From: SAR324 cluster bacterium
GTDB lineage: Bacteria > SAR324 > NAC60-12
Direction: 5' to 3'
NCBI GenBank assembly: GCA_015231825.1
Contig: JADGAV010000003.1
Span: forward strand, 179,524-243,523
Length of the DNA: 64,000 nt
Made by a program: the position numbers and the translations under genes. The notes beneath the pieces are model-generated. The model worked only from the letters and a program-made list of their open reading frames with translations. It was not told where the DNA came from and did no database searches. Shown here one piece after another: positions 35,057-43,104 of the stretch (position 1 is its first letter; each line of letters begins with the position of its first letter).

Positions 35057-35466
35057 ATTCGGTTTCTGTATTTTTCGGGTTCTGAAAGTTGCTCCAAAAG
35101 CATTTAAGAATCATGAATTTCTAACACAATTATTTTCCATTTGACAGAAGAAAATTGTTTGGAATTTGAGTGGCAGGGAGTAAGAATTTTTCTTCCCTTT
35201 TTTGGATTCTGCATGATAAAGTTGCTTCCTGGAAGGCAGTTAGCTGATCGTGTTCGAGACCCTGACTGCCAAACAAAGAAATTGAACAAAGATGACACCA
35301 GGAGCAAGGTCGCGTTCAATTCATTCGGTAAATGAATCCATTAGGATTCGGCCCTTAGAGACTCACTCAACATGTTGATTTCCGGGCAATTGAGCAAGAT
35401 TTCAGCAAAAGTTTCATTGAATTTCGTACCGGAAAAAACCTGAACCTTTCAATTGGAGGATCGCAG
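35057..35466. other. 410-base divergent intergenic region
   Basis: Spacer between the leftward cupin-led operon and the rightward deacetylase gene. It should hold both promoters. A TTGACA occurs at 35141-35146 on the plus strand but no -10 box at a proper distance follows. No regulator gene, RNA or repeat is evident. Short frames here lack ribosome sites. Confidence 0.45.
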
Positions 35467-36333
35467 ATGAAAACACCGCGAATCAAATACACTCCCAGCT
35501 GGGCACGAAGACCCTTGAAGCCGCCGCCCGGCGGCAACCTGATCGTTTTCACTCTGGTCAATGTGGAACATTGGGTTTACAGCGAAACCATGCCCAGGAC
35601 CGTAATCCCTCCCCCGCAGGGAGGATCGAATCCTCCGCCTGATATTCCGAACTGGAGTTGGAAAGAATATGGATGGCGTTGCGGTTTGCCCAGAGTGATG
35701 AAAATTCTGAAGGAATTTGGAATACGGGTAACGGCCAGTATCAATGGTGACGTCTGCAACGCCTACCCGGAGATGGCCCGTTACATGAACGATGAGGATT
35801 GGGATTTTATGGGTCATGGCTGGGTGCAGACCCCCATGAACAAAGTTTCAGACGAACGGGAAACTTTGATCAAAACAAAAGAAACCATCGAGGCATTTAC
35901 CGGAAAGAAAATGCGGGGATGGATGGGGCCCGGCATGGTAGAGACCTTTGATACCCCTGATCTAATGAAAGAAGTCGGGATCGACTGGACCTGTGATTTC
36001 CCAATTGATGATTTACCATTCGAGATCGAAACCAAGCATGGGCCTCTTGTCGGCCTGCCATACACTTTTGAACTGAACGACATCGTCGTCTATCCTGTCG
36101 AAAAACACAGTTCAGAAGAAATCTATCGTCGTTTCCGAGACGGACTTCCCGTCTACTTGGAAGAAAGCAAAAACGAACCGCGCATCATGGTCATTTCCGC
36201 GCATCCTTATACCATCGGTGCGCCGCATCGGATCGTCTGGTACCGCAAAATGTTTGAAGACCTCTCCCGTTTACCCGGCGTGGTCTATATGACAGGCAGC
36301 GAAATAGCAGACTGGTATCTTTCCCAACAGTAA
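35467..36333 (+). CDS. Polysaccharide deacetylase-family protein (PuuE/allantoinase-like branch)
   Basis: NodB-fold metal-dependent hydrolase of 288 residues without a signal peptide, hence probably cytoplasmic. Blocks are VFTLVNVEHWVYSETMPR, WKEYGWRCGLPRVMKILKEF, FGIRVTASINGDVCNAYPEM, DFMGHGWVQTPMNKVSDERE and MVISAHPYTIGAPHRIVWYR. This wording is that of the allantoinase (PuuE)-like group, not of secreted chitin or peptidoglycan deacetylases. The opening acidic metal ligand (Asp-Asp in classical members) reads VNVEH here. GGAGG lies upstream of the ATG. Its place beside hyuAB suggests amide or ring-opening hydrolysis in the same pathway. Confidence 0.82.
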   Translation: MKTPRIKYTPSWARRPLKPPPGGNLIVFTLVNVEHWVYSETMPRTVIPPPQGGSNPPPDIPNWSWKEYGWRCGLPRVMKILKEFGIRVTASINGDVCNAYPEMARYMNDEDWDFMGHGWVQTPMNKVSDERETLIKTKETIEAFTGKKMRGWMGPGMVETFDTPDLMKEVGIDWTCDFPIDDLPFEIETKHGPLVGLPYTFELNDIVVYPVEKHSSEEIYRRFRDGLPVYLEESKNEPRIMVISAHPYTIGAPHRIVWYRKMFEDLSRLPGVVYMTGSEIADWYLSQQ

Positions 36334-36350
36334 AGGATACCGTTGGGAAA
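36320..36350 (+). terminator. Stem-loop at the deacetylase stop codon
   Basis: TTTCCCAAC at 36320-36328 pairs perfectly with GTTGGGAAA at 36342-36350. The stop codon TAA lies in the loop. The following T-run is poor, so efficiency as an intrinsic terminator is uncertain. It sits between this gene and a convergent one. Confidence 0.45.
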
Positions 36351-36372
36351 ATTTAGGGAGCCGTGTCCATTT

Positions 36373-37290
36373 TCAGCGTCGAGCAGCACGGACTCCTTCT
36401 GCAGCCCATTTATCGCAGGCCTGATTGGCATCCTTCCTTGTTCCGGTTATCCGGTCTCCAGAAAAAAAGGCGAGACCGCAGCAGATGGAATTGTCAGAAT
36501 ACCAGTACCAGTAGGCCGCATTGTCAGAAAAGATCGCATCCAAATGTAAAGGATAGGCAGAATCGCGCGCGTAACTGATATTGTTTGATTTTTCCATTTC
36601 ATAAATGGATTTCAATTCTTCAACGGTCGGAATTCTCCAATCGGTGTATCCTCCGGTATTCAATTGGCTCACATAATTTTTCGCGTCATTGTAGTTCACG
36701 CAGCGGCCGAGATCCGCATAACTGTCCTTTTTCGTCCACATGACCCCTGTCTTGGTGTCGGTAACGGTGCCGTTGCCGTGATCAACGTAGCGCCCATCTT
36801 GAGAACGAGTTTCTGCTGCTGAAGGAGCCTGCGGGGCAGGGGTTGGCTGGACTGGAGCAGGCGCCGAAGCAACGGGTGCCGGTGCCTGGGGCATCGGCAC
36901 AATGGCGGATGGATTCGGTATCCCCACGCTGAAGGAAACCGAGGCCACTTCCCGCCCGTTATCGTCCGTATCATGCATCCTCAAGTCATAGGCGCCATTG
37001 CTGTTGGGAGCTTTAAAGCTGAGTGTTCCACGGGTCTTTTTGCTGAGATACTGATACCCCATGTTGTTTTTGTCATTTTCACTTTCTCTGCCATGAACGA
37101 TCTGAGAGGGAACAATTCCTATCCAGGCATTTTCTGCATAATTTGATTGGGCATCAAATTGTACTTGAATTTCTTCACCCGGGGTAAAGATATATTTTCC
37201 AATCAACAGATTTTGAGCCTCGGCAGAATGAGTCGCAATCGAAATTAAAACTATTGATCCGAACAGAGAAAAAATGATTGATTTATTCAT
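36373..37290 (-). CDS. Exported DUF1566 (Lcl C-terminal) protein with an Ig-like domain shared with the divergent neighbour
   Basis: Secreted protein of 305 residues. I choose ATG 37290 (GGAG 8 bases upstream) rather than a GTG 9 bases earlier. A signal peptide spans about residues 1-25. Residues 28-123 form a beta-rich domain (FTPGEEIQVQFDAQSNYAEN, NAWIGIVPSQIVHGRESEND, GREVASVSFSVG) that is nearly the same as one inside the divergent mosaic protein. A Pro/Ala-rich linker follows. The C-terminal ~125 residues are a DUF1566/Lcl domain (VDHGNGTVTDTKTGVMWTKK, YTDWRIPTVEELKSIYEME, DNSICCGLAFFSG). DUF1566 is a lectin-like fold common in surface proteins. Function is unknown; adhesion or glycan binding is a guess. 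Confidence 0.83.
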   Translation of the reverse strand: MNKSIIFSLFGSIVLISIATHSAEAQNLLIGKYIFTPGEEIQVQFDAQSNYAENAWIGIVPSQIVHGRESENDKNNMGYQYLSKKTRGTLSFKAPNSNGAYDLRMHDTDDNGREVASVSFSVGIPNPSAIVPMPQAPAPVASAPAPVQPTPAPQAPSAAETRSQDGRYVDHGNGTVTDTKTGVMWTKKDSYADLGRCVNYNDAKNYVSQLNTGGYTDWRIPTVEELKSIYEMEKSNNISYARDSAYPLHLDAIFSDNAAYWYWYSDNSICCGLAFFSGDRITGTRKDANQACDKWAAEGVRAARR

Positions 37291-37423
37291 GAAAAGCACT
37301 CCTTCCTGAAAGATTGTTCTGTCATCATGATTTTGTCTTCAGAAATTGTATCGCGAATCAAAGGAAGTACAAGTGAAAAGTCGGATCGAAAAACGATTTA
37401 GTCTTGAAAAAGTCAAATAACTA

Positions 37424-37453
37424 TTGACAAAAAAACGCCATTTGGCATTGTAT
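37424..37453 (+). promoter_or_regulatory. Candidate promoter with internal palindrome, mosaic-protein gene
   Basis: TTGACA at 37424-37429, 18-base spacer, weak -10 TTGTAT at 37448-37453. The palindrome GCCATTTGGC at 37437-37446 lies inside the spacer, a place where a bound repressor or MerR-type regulator would act. The start codon is at 37537. Confidence 0.35.
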
Positions 37454-37536
37454 ATCATAATGAATGTTCAAGAGGAAAAACTTCCCGTTGACAACTGTTG
37501 AATGATTTTTCGACTTCCCACTTTTGGAGGAGGATT

Positions 37537-40500
37537 ATGAAGAAGCTAATTTCGATACCCTTACTGTTTTCAATTGCCTTCCTTTTTTTCACCCACACCT
37601 CGCAGGCGCAATCTGAAGAAAAAGAACTGTTTTCCACACGTAACAAAGCCGGGGTGAGAAACGGTCCGCGGGCTTTCGCGACCTTCACGCTTCAGCAGCC
37701 GACCACGATCACCCGGATCAACACCTACCATTGGAATGACGGGAAAGGAACCCCCAGTCCCGGGATGATCGGCATTCAGGGGCAAGGTTCCTGGCAGGCC
37801 AAAGGCAGTCCAGGCATGAATGGAACTCCAAACGCGGAATGGTGGGCTTTTCCGAATCTCACTTTGCAGCCCGGCACCTACACTCTGACCGACAGCGATT
37901 CGGTAACCTGGTCCCAAAACGGTCAGTCCAATGGAATCGGGCATTTTTCCATCTATGGAATTGTCCAATCGGTTTCAATGCCTTCTCCCAGCCCTGCAGC
38001 AGATTCTTCAGGAGCAAGTGAGCAGGAAATCCATAGTACCCGCAACAAAGCCGGTGTGCAGAATGGACCTCGTCAATTTGCTACATTCACGCTTCAGCAG
38101 CCGATGCTCATTACCCGGATAAACACCTATCATTGGAACAACGGAAAGGGCACGCCGAGCCCCGGCAAGATCGGTATCCAGGGACAGGGATCCTGGCAAG
38201 CCAAAGGCAGTCCAGGCATGAACGGCACACCCAATGCGGAATGGTGGGCTTCTCCGAATATTACACTGCAGCCCGGCACCTATACGGTTACTGACTCTGA
38301 TTCAGTTACCTGGTCCCAGAATGCCGGATCCGGAGGGGTTGGGCATTTTTCCATCTATGGAAAAATTATCACTGCGGCAGCGACCAGCGCAAATGTGAGC
38401 GGGGAATGGGATTTCGGCTCAAAATTGCTACTCAAACAGGAAGGCAATCGAATTACAGGCACATACAATAATGGTCGAAGCAGGATCGAAGGTATTTTAA
38501 ACGGAAGGGTATGGTCCGGGACCTTCAATTACAACGCCCAGGTTCACGGTACCTTTTCCTACACTTTTTCACCCGACTTCAATTCATTTGAAGGAGTATG
38601 GGCTAACAGCACCGATTCAAACAAGGGAACCGATAAAGGCGTACGTCTGTCCAGCGCGGCCCCCTCTCAAACAGCCCAGTCCGGTCCCACTTCATCAAGT
38701 ATGGGAAATCCTTCAATCCGCCTGCAAAAACAGACTTTCACCGTTGGAGAACCCGTAGTGGTCACCTATGAAAACCTTCCAGGCAATTCGCAGGACTGGG
38801 TTTCCGTCACTGCAGCTTCGAAGCCGGACAACCAGTATGATAAATGGACTTACACCCAGGGGAAGAAAAACGGTACCTTTGAAGTATCGGATCTGCCGCC
38901 GGGGAGCTATCAGGCACGTTTGTATCTCAATTGGCCTGCGGGTCAGTACAATGTTCAAGGTCGAGTTTCATTTGAGATCACTGCTCAGGCACCTGCACCA
39001 CAAGCCGGGCCCTCGATGGCTTCGCTTCGTCTGGATAAAAGCGCTTTTATGCCCAATGAAGAAATCCGGGTGTATTTCACTGCCTCTTCGAATTACGCAG
39101 CCAATGCCTGGGTTGGGATCATCCCTTCCAGCGTAGCCCACGGGAGTGAAGCAGAAAATGATAAATACGATCTCAGCTATCAGTATCTTGAAAAGAGAAG
39201 CAGCGGAACACTGACTTTTAAAGCTCCCGCCCAAAATGGATCCTATGATTTCCGCATGAACGACGCGGATGGCGGCGGTCGTGAGGTCGCCTCCTTCACC
39301 TTTTCGGTCGGTGCCATGTCTCAAACTGCAGCGGCACCTGCACAGCCCGTCGGGGCCGCTGTTCAGGGCTCACTTTCGAATTCGGTATCCGCTGCTGTTG
39401 CTCAGTTCACGATGACTCCGAATGCGGCAATCAGCGGCTATAACAATCAGCATTTGACAGGAGTTTCTCCCAGCGATTGTGCCCAGCAATGCCTGCAAAA
39501 CAGCTGGTGCCAATCATTTGATTACTACAAAAATGAAAGCAAATGCGATCTGAGTGACAAAAACGCAGCGCAGGTTGGCGGGTTAAAAACTAACTATGGG
39601 GGCAACCCTTATGATCACTATGCCAAAGTTCAGGGAAGCGGACCTGTTTTAACGGAGACTGCGATGCCTCCTTTTGCGGTGATCGCAGGGAGTTGGGACA
39701 GTTCCGAAGGAAAAATGCAAGTCTATCAGAACGGCAATAATGTTTCCGGGATCTACGGCTCCGACAATGGAAAAATATCAGGAATTCTTTCCGGAAACAC
39801 CCTCTCTGGACTATGGACGGAAAATTCATCATCCAAAAAGTGTGCAACGGCCAGGAACGGGTCATATTACTGGGGTCAGATTCGTTTTACTTTTCAGAAT
39901 CCTCAACAATTCAATGGTGTCTGGGGATACTGCAACGAGCCGCTGTCCGGCACCAATTGGACTGGCAATAAAACAGCCTCGTCCCCGACGGCAGCTTCAA
40001 TTCAGCCAACCGCCCCTCAACAGGATGTGCAGCCGTACAAAGTACAACTTCCCCCGGCGGCCTCCGGAGAATCCATCGTATTTTATTCCCGAAATATAGC
40101 CTCTGTGCAAAACGGTCCAAGCCAATATGCCACCTTTGCAATCCAGCAGCCGATGATGATCACTCGGATCAATACCTACCACTGGAACAATGGAAAAGGA
40201 ACTGCCCGCCCTGGCAGCATCGGGATTAAAGGTCTGGGGTCCTGGCAGGCGCAGGGCAGTCCCGGCATGTACAATACTCCCAATGCTGAATGGTGGGTAT
40301 CTCCCAATTTGCTTCTGCAGCCCGGTACATACAGCATTGTTGATTCGAACCCGGCCACCTGGTCACAAAACCCGGGATCTCAAGGAATCGGCCACACAGC
40401 AGTATACGGCAAAACGGTATCCACCCCCCAAGCAATCGCGACTGCCCCGAAAAAAACATTTGATGCCAATGTTCAGCAATCAACCCAAAAAGTCGTCGTT

Positions 40501-40947
40501 CCTCAACCGGCTGCAATCAAAGCTCAGCCCGCCCCTCCAGCACAAGCTGCGACGGAAACGGCCGCATGCAGTCCCAAAGCGGGAGCTGATTTGCGGCACT
40601 GCAATTTTGCAGGAAAAAAACTGGATGGAGCCGATTTTTCAAACACGGACCTCTCCGGCGTCTCTTTTAAAAAAGCATCTTTAAAAAAGGCAAAATTTGA
40701 AGGAGCCCAATGTGAAAAAACTGATTTTTCCCACAGTAATTTGGAAAAGGCATCTTTCAAAAAAGCCGGCTGCGAAGGAGCCGATTTTACAAAGGCGAAA
40801 CTGGAGAAAGCAAACTTCAGAAACGCTAATTTAAGCAACACGAAATTTCGCAAGGCTGACGTCAACAAAACCAGCTTCAAAGGGGCAAAGTTGAGAGGAT
40901 CCGATGTCAGAAGTGATCCGATGAATCTGATCAAAGCCAAATTTTAG
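37537..40947 (+). CDS. Large exported mosaic protein: three 112-residue repeats, Ig-like and PAN domains, pentapeptide-repeat tail
   Basis: Secreted protein of 1136 residues starting at ATG 37537 (GGAGGAGG just upstream; an earlier TTG is rejected). Order: signal peptide (about 1-25, ending SQAQ); repeat A1 (30-141); A2 (164-275); a beta domain B1 (about 285-370, SGEWDFGSKLLLKQEGNRIT); Ig-like C1 (about 390-480) and C2 (about 496-592); a PAN/Apple-like Cys domain (about 620-700, SDCAQQCLQNSWCQSFDYYK); a second B domain (about 715-805); A3 (847-958); a Pro/Ala/Gln linker; and pentapeptide repeats (about 1010-1125, such as ADFSNTDLSGVSF and ADFTKAKLEKANF). Linkers are Ala/Pro/Gln-rich. C2 is shared with the divergent DUF1566 protein. 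I do not recognise repeat A as a named family. A surface or matrix binding role is inferred. Confidence 0.85.
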   Translation: MKKLISIPLLFSIAFLFFTHTSQAQSEEKELFSTRNKAGVRNGPRAFATFTLQQPTTITRINTYHWNDGKGTPSPGMIGIQGQGSWQAKGSPGMNGTPNAEWWAFPNLTLQPGTYTLTDSDSVTWSQNGQSNGIGHFSIYGIVQSVSMPSPSPAADSSGASEQEIHSTRNKAGVQNGPRQFATFTLQQPMLITRINTYHWNNGKGTPSPGKIGIQGQGSWQAKGSPGMNGTPNAEWWASPNITLQPGTYTVTDSDSVTWSQNAGSGGVGHFSIYGKIITAAATSANVSGEWDFGSKLLLKQEGNRITGTYNNGRSRIEGILNGRVWSGTFNYNAQVHGTFSYTFSPDFNSFEGVWANSTDSNKGTDKGVRLSSAAPSQTAQSGPTSSSMGNPSIRLQKQTFTVGEPVVVTYENLPGNSQDWVSVTAASKPDNQYDKWTYTQGKKNGTFEVSDLPPGSYQARLYLNWPAGQYNVQGRVSFEITAQAPAPQAGPSMASLRLDKSAFMPNEEIRVYFTASSNYAANAWVGIIPSSVAHGSEAENDKYDLSYQYLEKRSSGTLTFKAPAQNGSYDFRMNDADGGGREVASFTFSVGAMSQTAAAPAQPVGAAVQGSLSNSVSAAVAQFTMTPNAAISGYNNQHLTGVSPSDCAQQCLQNSWCQSFDYYKNESKCDLSDKNAAQVGGLKTNYGGNPYDHYAKVQGSGPVLTETAMPPFAVIAGSWDSSEGKMQVYQNGNNVSGIYGSDNGKISGILSGNTLSGLWTENSSSKKCATARNGSYYWGQIRFTFQNPQQFNGVWGYCNEPLSGTNWTGNKTASSPTAASIQPTAPQQDVQPYKVQLPPAASGESIVFYSRNIASVQNGPSQYATFAIQQPMMITRINTYHWNNGKGTARPGSIGIKGLGSWQAQGSPGMYNTPNAEWWVSPNLLLQPGTYSIVDSNPATWSQNPGSQGIGHTAVYGKTVSTPQAIATAPKKTFDANVQQSTQKVVVPQPAAIKAQPAPPAQAATETAACSPKAGADLRHCNFAGKKLDGADFSNTDLSGVSFKKASLKKAKFEGAQCEKTDFSHSNLEKASFKKAGCEGADFTKAKLEKANFRNANLSNTKFRKADVNKTSFKGAKLRGSDVRSDPMNLIKAKF
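37624..37959 (+). repeat. 112-codon repeat A, copy 1
   Basis: First copy of a protein-level repeat within the mosaic gene. Landmarks are STRNKAGVRNGPRAFATFTL, ITRINTYHWNDGKGTPSPG and NAEWWAFPNLTLQPGTYT. It differs from copy 2 at about 15 of 112 residues by eye, while many codons differ silently. Confidence 0.85.
38026..38361 (+). repeat. 112-codon repeat A, copy 2
   Basis: Second copy, exactly the same length as copy 1 and separated from it by a 22-residue Ser/Pro/Ala linker. Landmarks are STRNKAGVQNGPRQFATFTL and GTPNAEWWASPNITLQPGTY. Confidence 0.85.
40075..40410 (+). repeat. 112-codon repeat A, copy 3 (diverged)
   Basis: Third copy, again exactly 112 codons, located about 1.7 kb downstream between the second B domain and the pentapeptide tail. 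It is clearly more diverged than copies 1 and 2 but keeps ITRINTYHWNNGKGT, SWQAQGSPGM and PNAEWWVSPNLLLQPGTYS. Confidence 0.85.
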
Positions 40948-41068
40948 ATCATTCCGGGAAAGGAACGTGAATTTTTGCAGTTTTTAGTGTATCCTGCAGG
41001 TTTTCAAATCGTTCTCTCAAGGAAACGAACAGAACCGAAAACGAATCAAATATGAAGGAGATCAACAC

Positions 41069-41956
41069 ATGCCGGAGGTAGACAATAAAGAGTCCAAACA
41101 GTTTTATACAGATGTTCCTCAAAAAACCGAGGGGTTTTTTCTCAAGGGGTCCAATTCCTTGGACTGGGGAATGAAAAATCGACTGGCGCGAATTTTCAAT
41201 CCGGATTCCGGAAAAACGGTCATGCTGGCTTTTGATCACGGCTATTTCCAGGGACCAACCACTGGACTGGAGCGAGTGGATATCAGTATTTTGCCTCTGG
41301 TTCCCTATGCTGATACCCTGATGCTGACCCGGGGGATACTGCGAAGTGTGATTCCCCCATCCGCGACCAACTCTGTTGTTTTGCGTTCTTCGGGAGGACC
41401 AAGCATGCTCAAAGAGCTTTCCAATGAGCAGATTGCAGTTGACATCGAAGATGCGATTCGACTGAATGTCGCAGCGATCACCTGCCAGGTCTTTATCGGG
41501 GGCGAATACGAAACTCAGTCCGTGCTCAACATGACCAGGCTGGTCGACACCGGCACCCGTTACGGCATCCCAACTCTGGCTGTGACAGCAGTCGGCAAAG
41601 ACATGGTGCGCGATGCCCGCTATTTCCGTCTGGCGACCCGCATCTGTGCAGAATTGGGAGCACACTATGTGAAAACCTATTTTATTGAAGAAGGGTTTGA
41701 AACTGTCGCAGCCAGCTGCCCCGTGCCCATCGTCATAGCAGGAGGAAAGAAAATTCCGGAACTCGATGCATTGAAGATGGCTTACAACGCTATCCAGCAG
41801 GGGGCCGCGGGAGTGGATATGGGTCGAAACATTTTTCAGTCCGAATCACCCACTTCGATGATTCAGGCGGTACGGTCCGTGGTTCACAGCAACGAAACTC
41901 CGGAAAAGGCCTATGAACTCTATCACACCTTAAAAAACGAAATCACTCCGAATTGA
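41069..41956 (+). CDS. lsrF: LsrF-like 3-hydroxy-2,4-pentadione-5-phosphate thiolase
   Basis: Class I aldolase-fold enzyme of 295 residues, very close to enterobacterial LsrF, which transfers an acetyl group from the phosphorylated autoinducer-2 breakdown product to CoA. Matching stretches are [65 protein letters not shown] and [17 protein letters not shown]. The expected catalytic Lys is Lys202 in YVKTYF. AAGGAG precedes the ATG. No lsrA, lsrB, lsrC, lsrD, lsrG, lsrK or lsrR gene flanks it. A related function on another 2-oxo sugar phosphate is possible. Confidence 0.87.
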   Translation: MPEVDNKESKQFYTDVPQKTEGFFLKGSNSLDWGMKNRLARIFNPDSGKTVMLAFDHGYFQGPTTGLERVDISILPLVPYADTLMLTRGILRSVIPPSATNSVVLRSSGGPSMLKELSNEQIAVDIEDAIRLNVAAITCQVFIGGEYETQSVLNMTRLVDTGTRYGIPTLAVTAVGKDMVRDARYFRLATRICAELGAHYVKTYFIEEGFETVAASCPVPIVIAGGKKIPELDALKMAYNAIQQGAAGVDMGRNIFQSESPTSMIQAVRSVVHSNETPEKAYELYHTLKNEITPN

Positions 41957-41971
41957 TTACGCCTCAAGACT

Positions 41972-42006
41972 GGCGGGGCAGTCCGAAACGGTCTGACAGC
42001 CCCGCC
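41972..42006 (+). terminator. Strong GC stem-loop after lsrF
   Basis: GGCGGGGC at 41972-41979 pairs perfectly with GCCCCGCC at 41999-42006. An inner partial stem, CAGTCCG with CGGTCTG, leaves a small AAA loop. It lies 15 bases after the lsrF stop. The downstream tract CCTTCTTTCC is only moderately T-rich, but the stem is strong. Confidence 0.6.
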
Positions 42007-42177
42007 CCTTCTTTCCTCGTTGAGCCTCAACAGATATTTTCATCGAAAACGATACAGAGAATTGCTGAAGAATGATGGACAGCAAGACTGAATCGCTTCG
42101 CACAGCAGCACTTTAAAAGACGAATCGTAATGATGATAAGGATTTTTTGAGTCAAACGGATAATTTACAGAAATAGC

Positions 42178-43080
42178 TCAAGCGAGCGTCCTTGCCCGGC
42201 TGCCATAGTTGACCAGCGCGATTCCTGCCAGGATGACGGACATCCCGATCACGATATTAAGCGTCAGCGCTTCTCCCAGCAAAAGCACCCCGGCGAGTGT
42301 TGCAACGATGGGAGTGACATAGAAGCTCATGCCCGCAACGGTCGGTCCGAAGTCACGAACCGTCAGATTGTAAAGCAAAAAAGCGATAAAAGTCCCAAAG
42401 AGTCCGCTATAGAGAAGAGACATCAGACCCGTCAGATCAACCCTGCTGAAGTCAAACCCCATCGTTAAGCTTGCTCCCAGCAGAATAAACACCATCGCAA
42501 TCAGGATTTGACTCCCAGTCAGATCAAAGGTTCGGTATTGATGGGTGTATTTGCGAAGATAAATGGTCGCGACACAGTGACAGGAGACGGATAACGTAAT
42601 CAGGATGTAGCCCAGCGGATTCGCTTGAGGAAAATCTCTCAATCCGCTTTCACCATTCAGGGCGATGAATAACGCTCCTCCTAAAGCAAGGACGATTCCC
42701 GAGACTTTCACCCGATTCAGGGATTCATCGGGGAGAGCAAAATGTGCCAGCAAGGCAATCATAGCCGGACCGGTTGTGATGAAGATCGCTGAAACACCGC
42801 TTGATTGGAACTGCAGGGCGGCGATAAAGCAGGTCATCGGCAATGCTGTTCCAAACGTTCCAAGGAGGAGGGAATGCCGCCATAAGCGCCAATTGGATGG
42901 GAAAGGATGCCGTTGATGAGAGACGAGATAAAAACCTGCAAAGGCCAACACCGCGACCGCCAGTCGCAGTCCGGTAAACACAATGGGTTCAAACTGACCG
43001 ATTCCAAAACGTGAAGAGACGATTCCTCCCCCAAACAAAAGACCGATGAGCATCACATTGACTAATGATTTTAAATTCAT
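42178..43080 (-). CDS. EamA/DMT-family transporter
   Basis: Inner-membrane drug/metabolite transporter of 300 residues with about ten hydrophobic helices in two EamA halves. The first half includes GLLFGGGIVSSRFGIGQFEP and LIALLAHFALPDE-like spacing. The second half ends in SFYVTPIVATLAGVLLLGEA, the characteristic end of EamA domains. It starts 24 bases after the AraC-type regulator gene on the same strand and is probably cotranscribed. It might export a sugar or metabolite linked to the galactoside genes; substrate unknown. Confidence 0.88.
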   Translation of the reverse strand: MNLKSLVNVMLIGLLFGGGIVSSRFGIGQFEPIVFTGLRLAVAVLAFAGFYLVSHQRHPFPSNWRLWRHSLLLGTFGTALPMTCFIAALQFQSSGVSAIFITTGPAMIALLAHFALPDESLNRVKVSGIVLALGGALFIALNGESGLRDFPQANPLGYILITLSVSCHCVATIYLRKYTHQYRTFDLTGSQILIAMVFILLGASLTMGFDFSRVDLTGLMSLLYSGLFGTFIAFLLYNLTVRDFGPTVAGMSFYVTPIVATLAGVLLLGEALTLNIVIGMSVILAGIALVNYGSRARTLA

Positions 43081-43104
43081 CGCTCAAACTGACATCTTTT
43101 GAAA

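Noticed and set aside
37624..38361. Recent tandem DNA duplication of repeats A1 and A2
   Set aside because: The DNA copies differ at many silent positions, so a recent duplication or assembly artefact does not explain them.
41069..43080. A full lsr quorum-sensing operon around lsrF
   Set aside because: The next genes are an EamA transporter and an AraC regulator; no lsr kinase, repressor or transport gene is present nearby.
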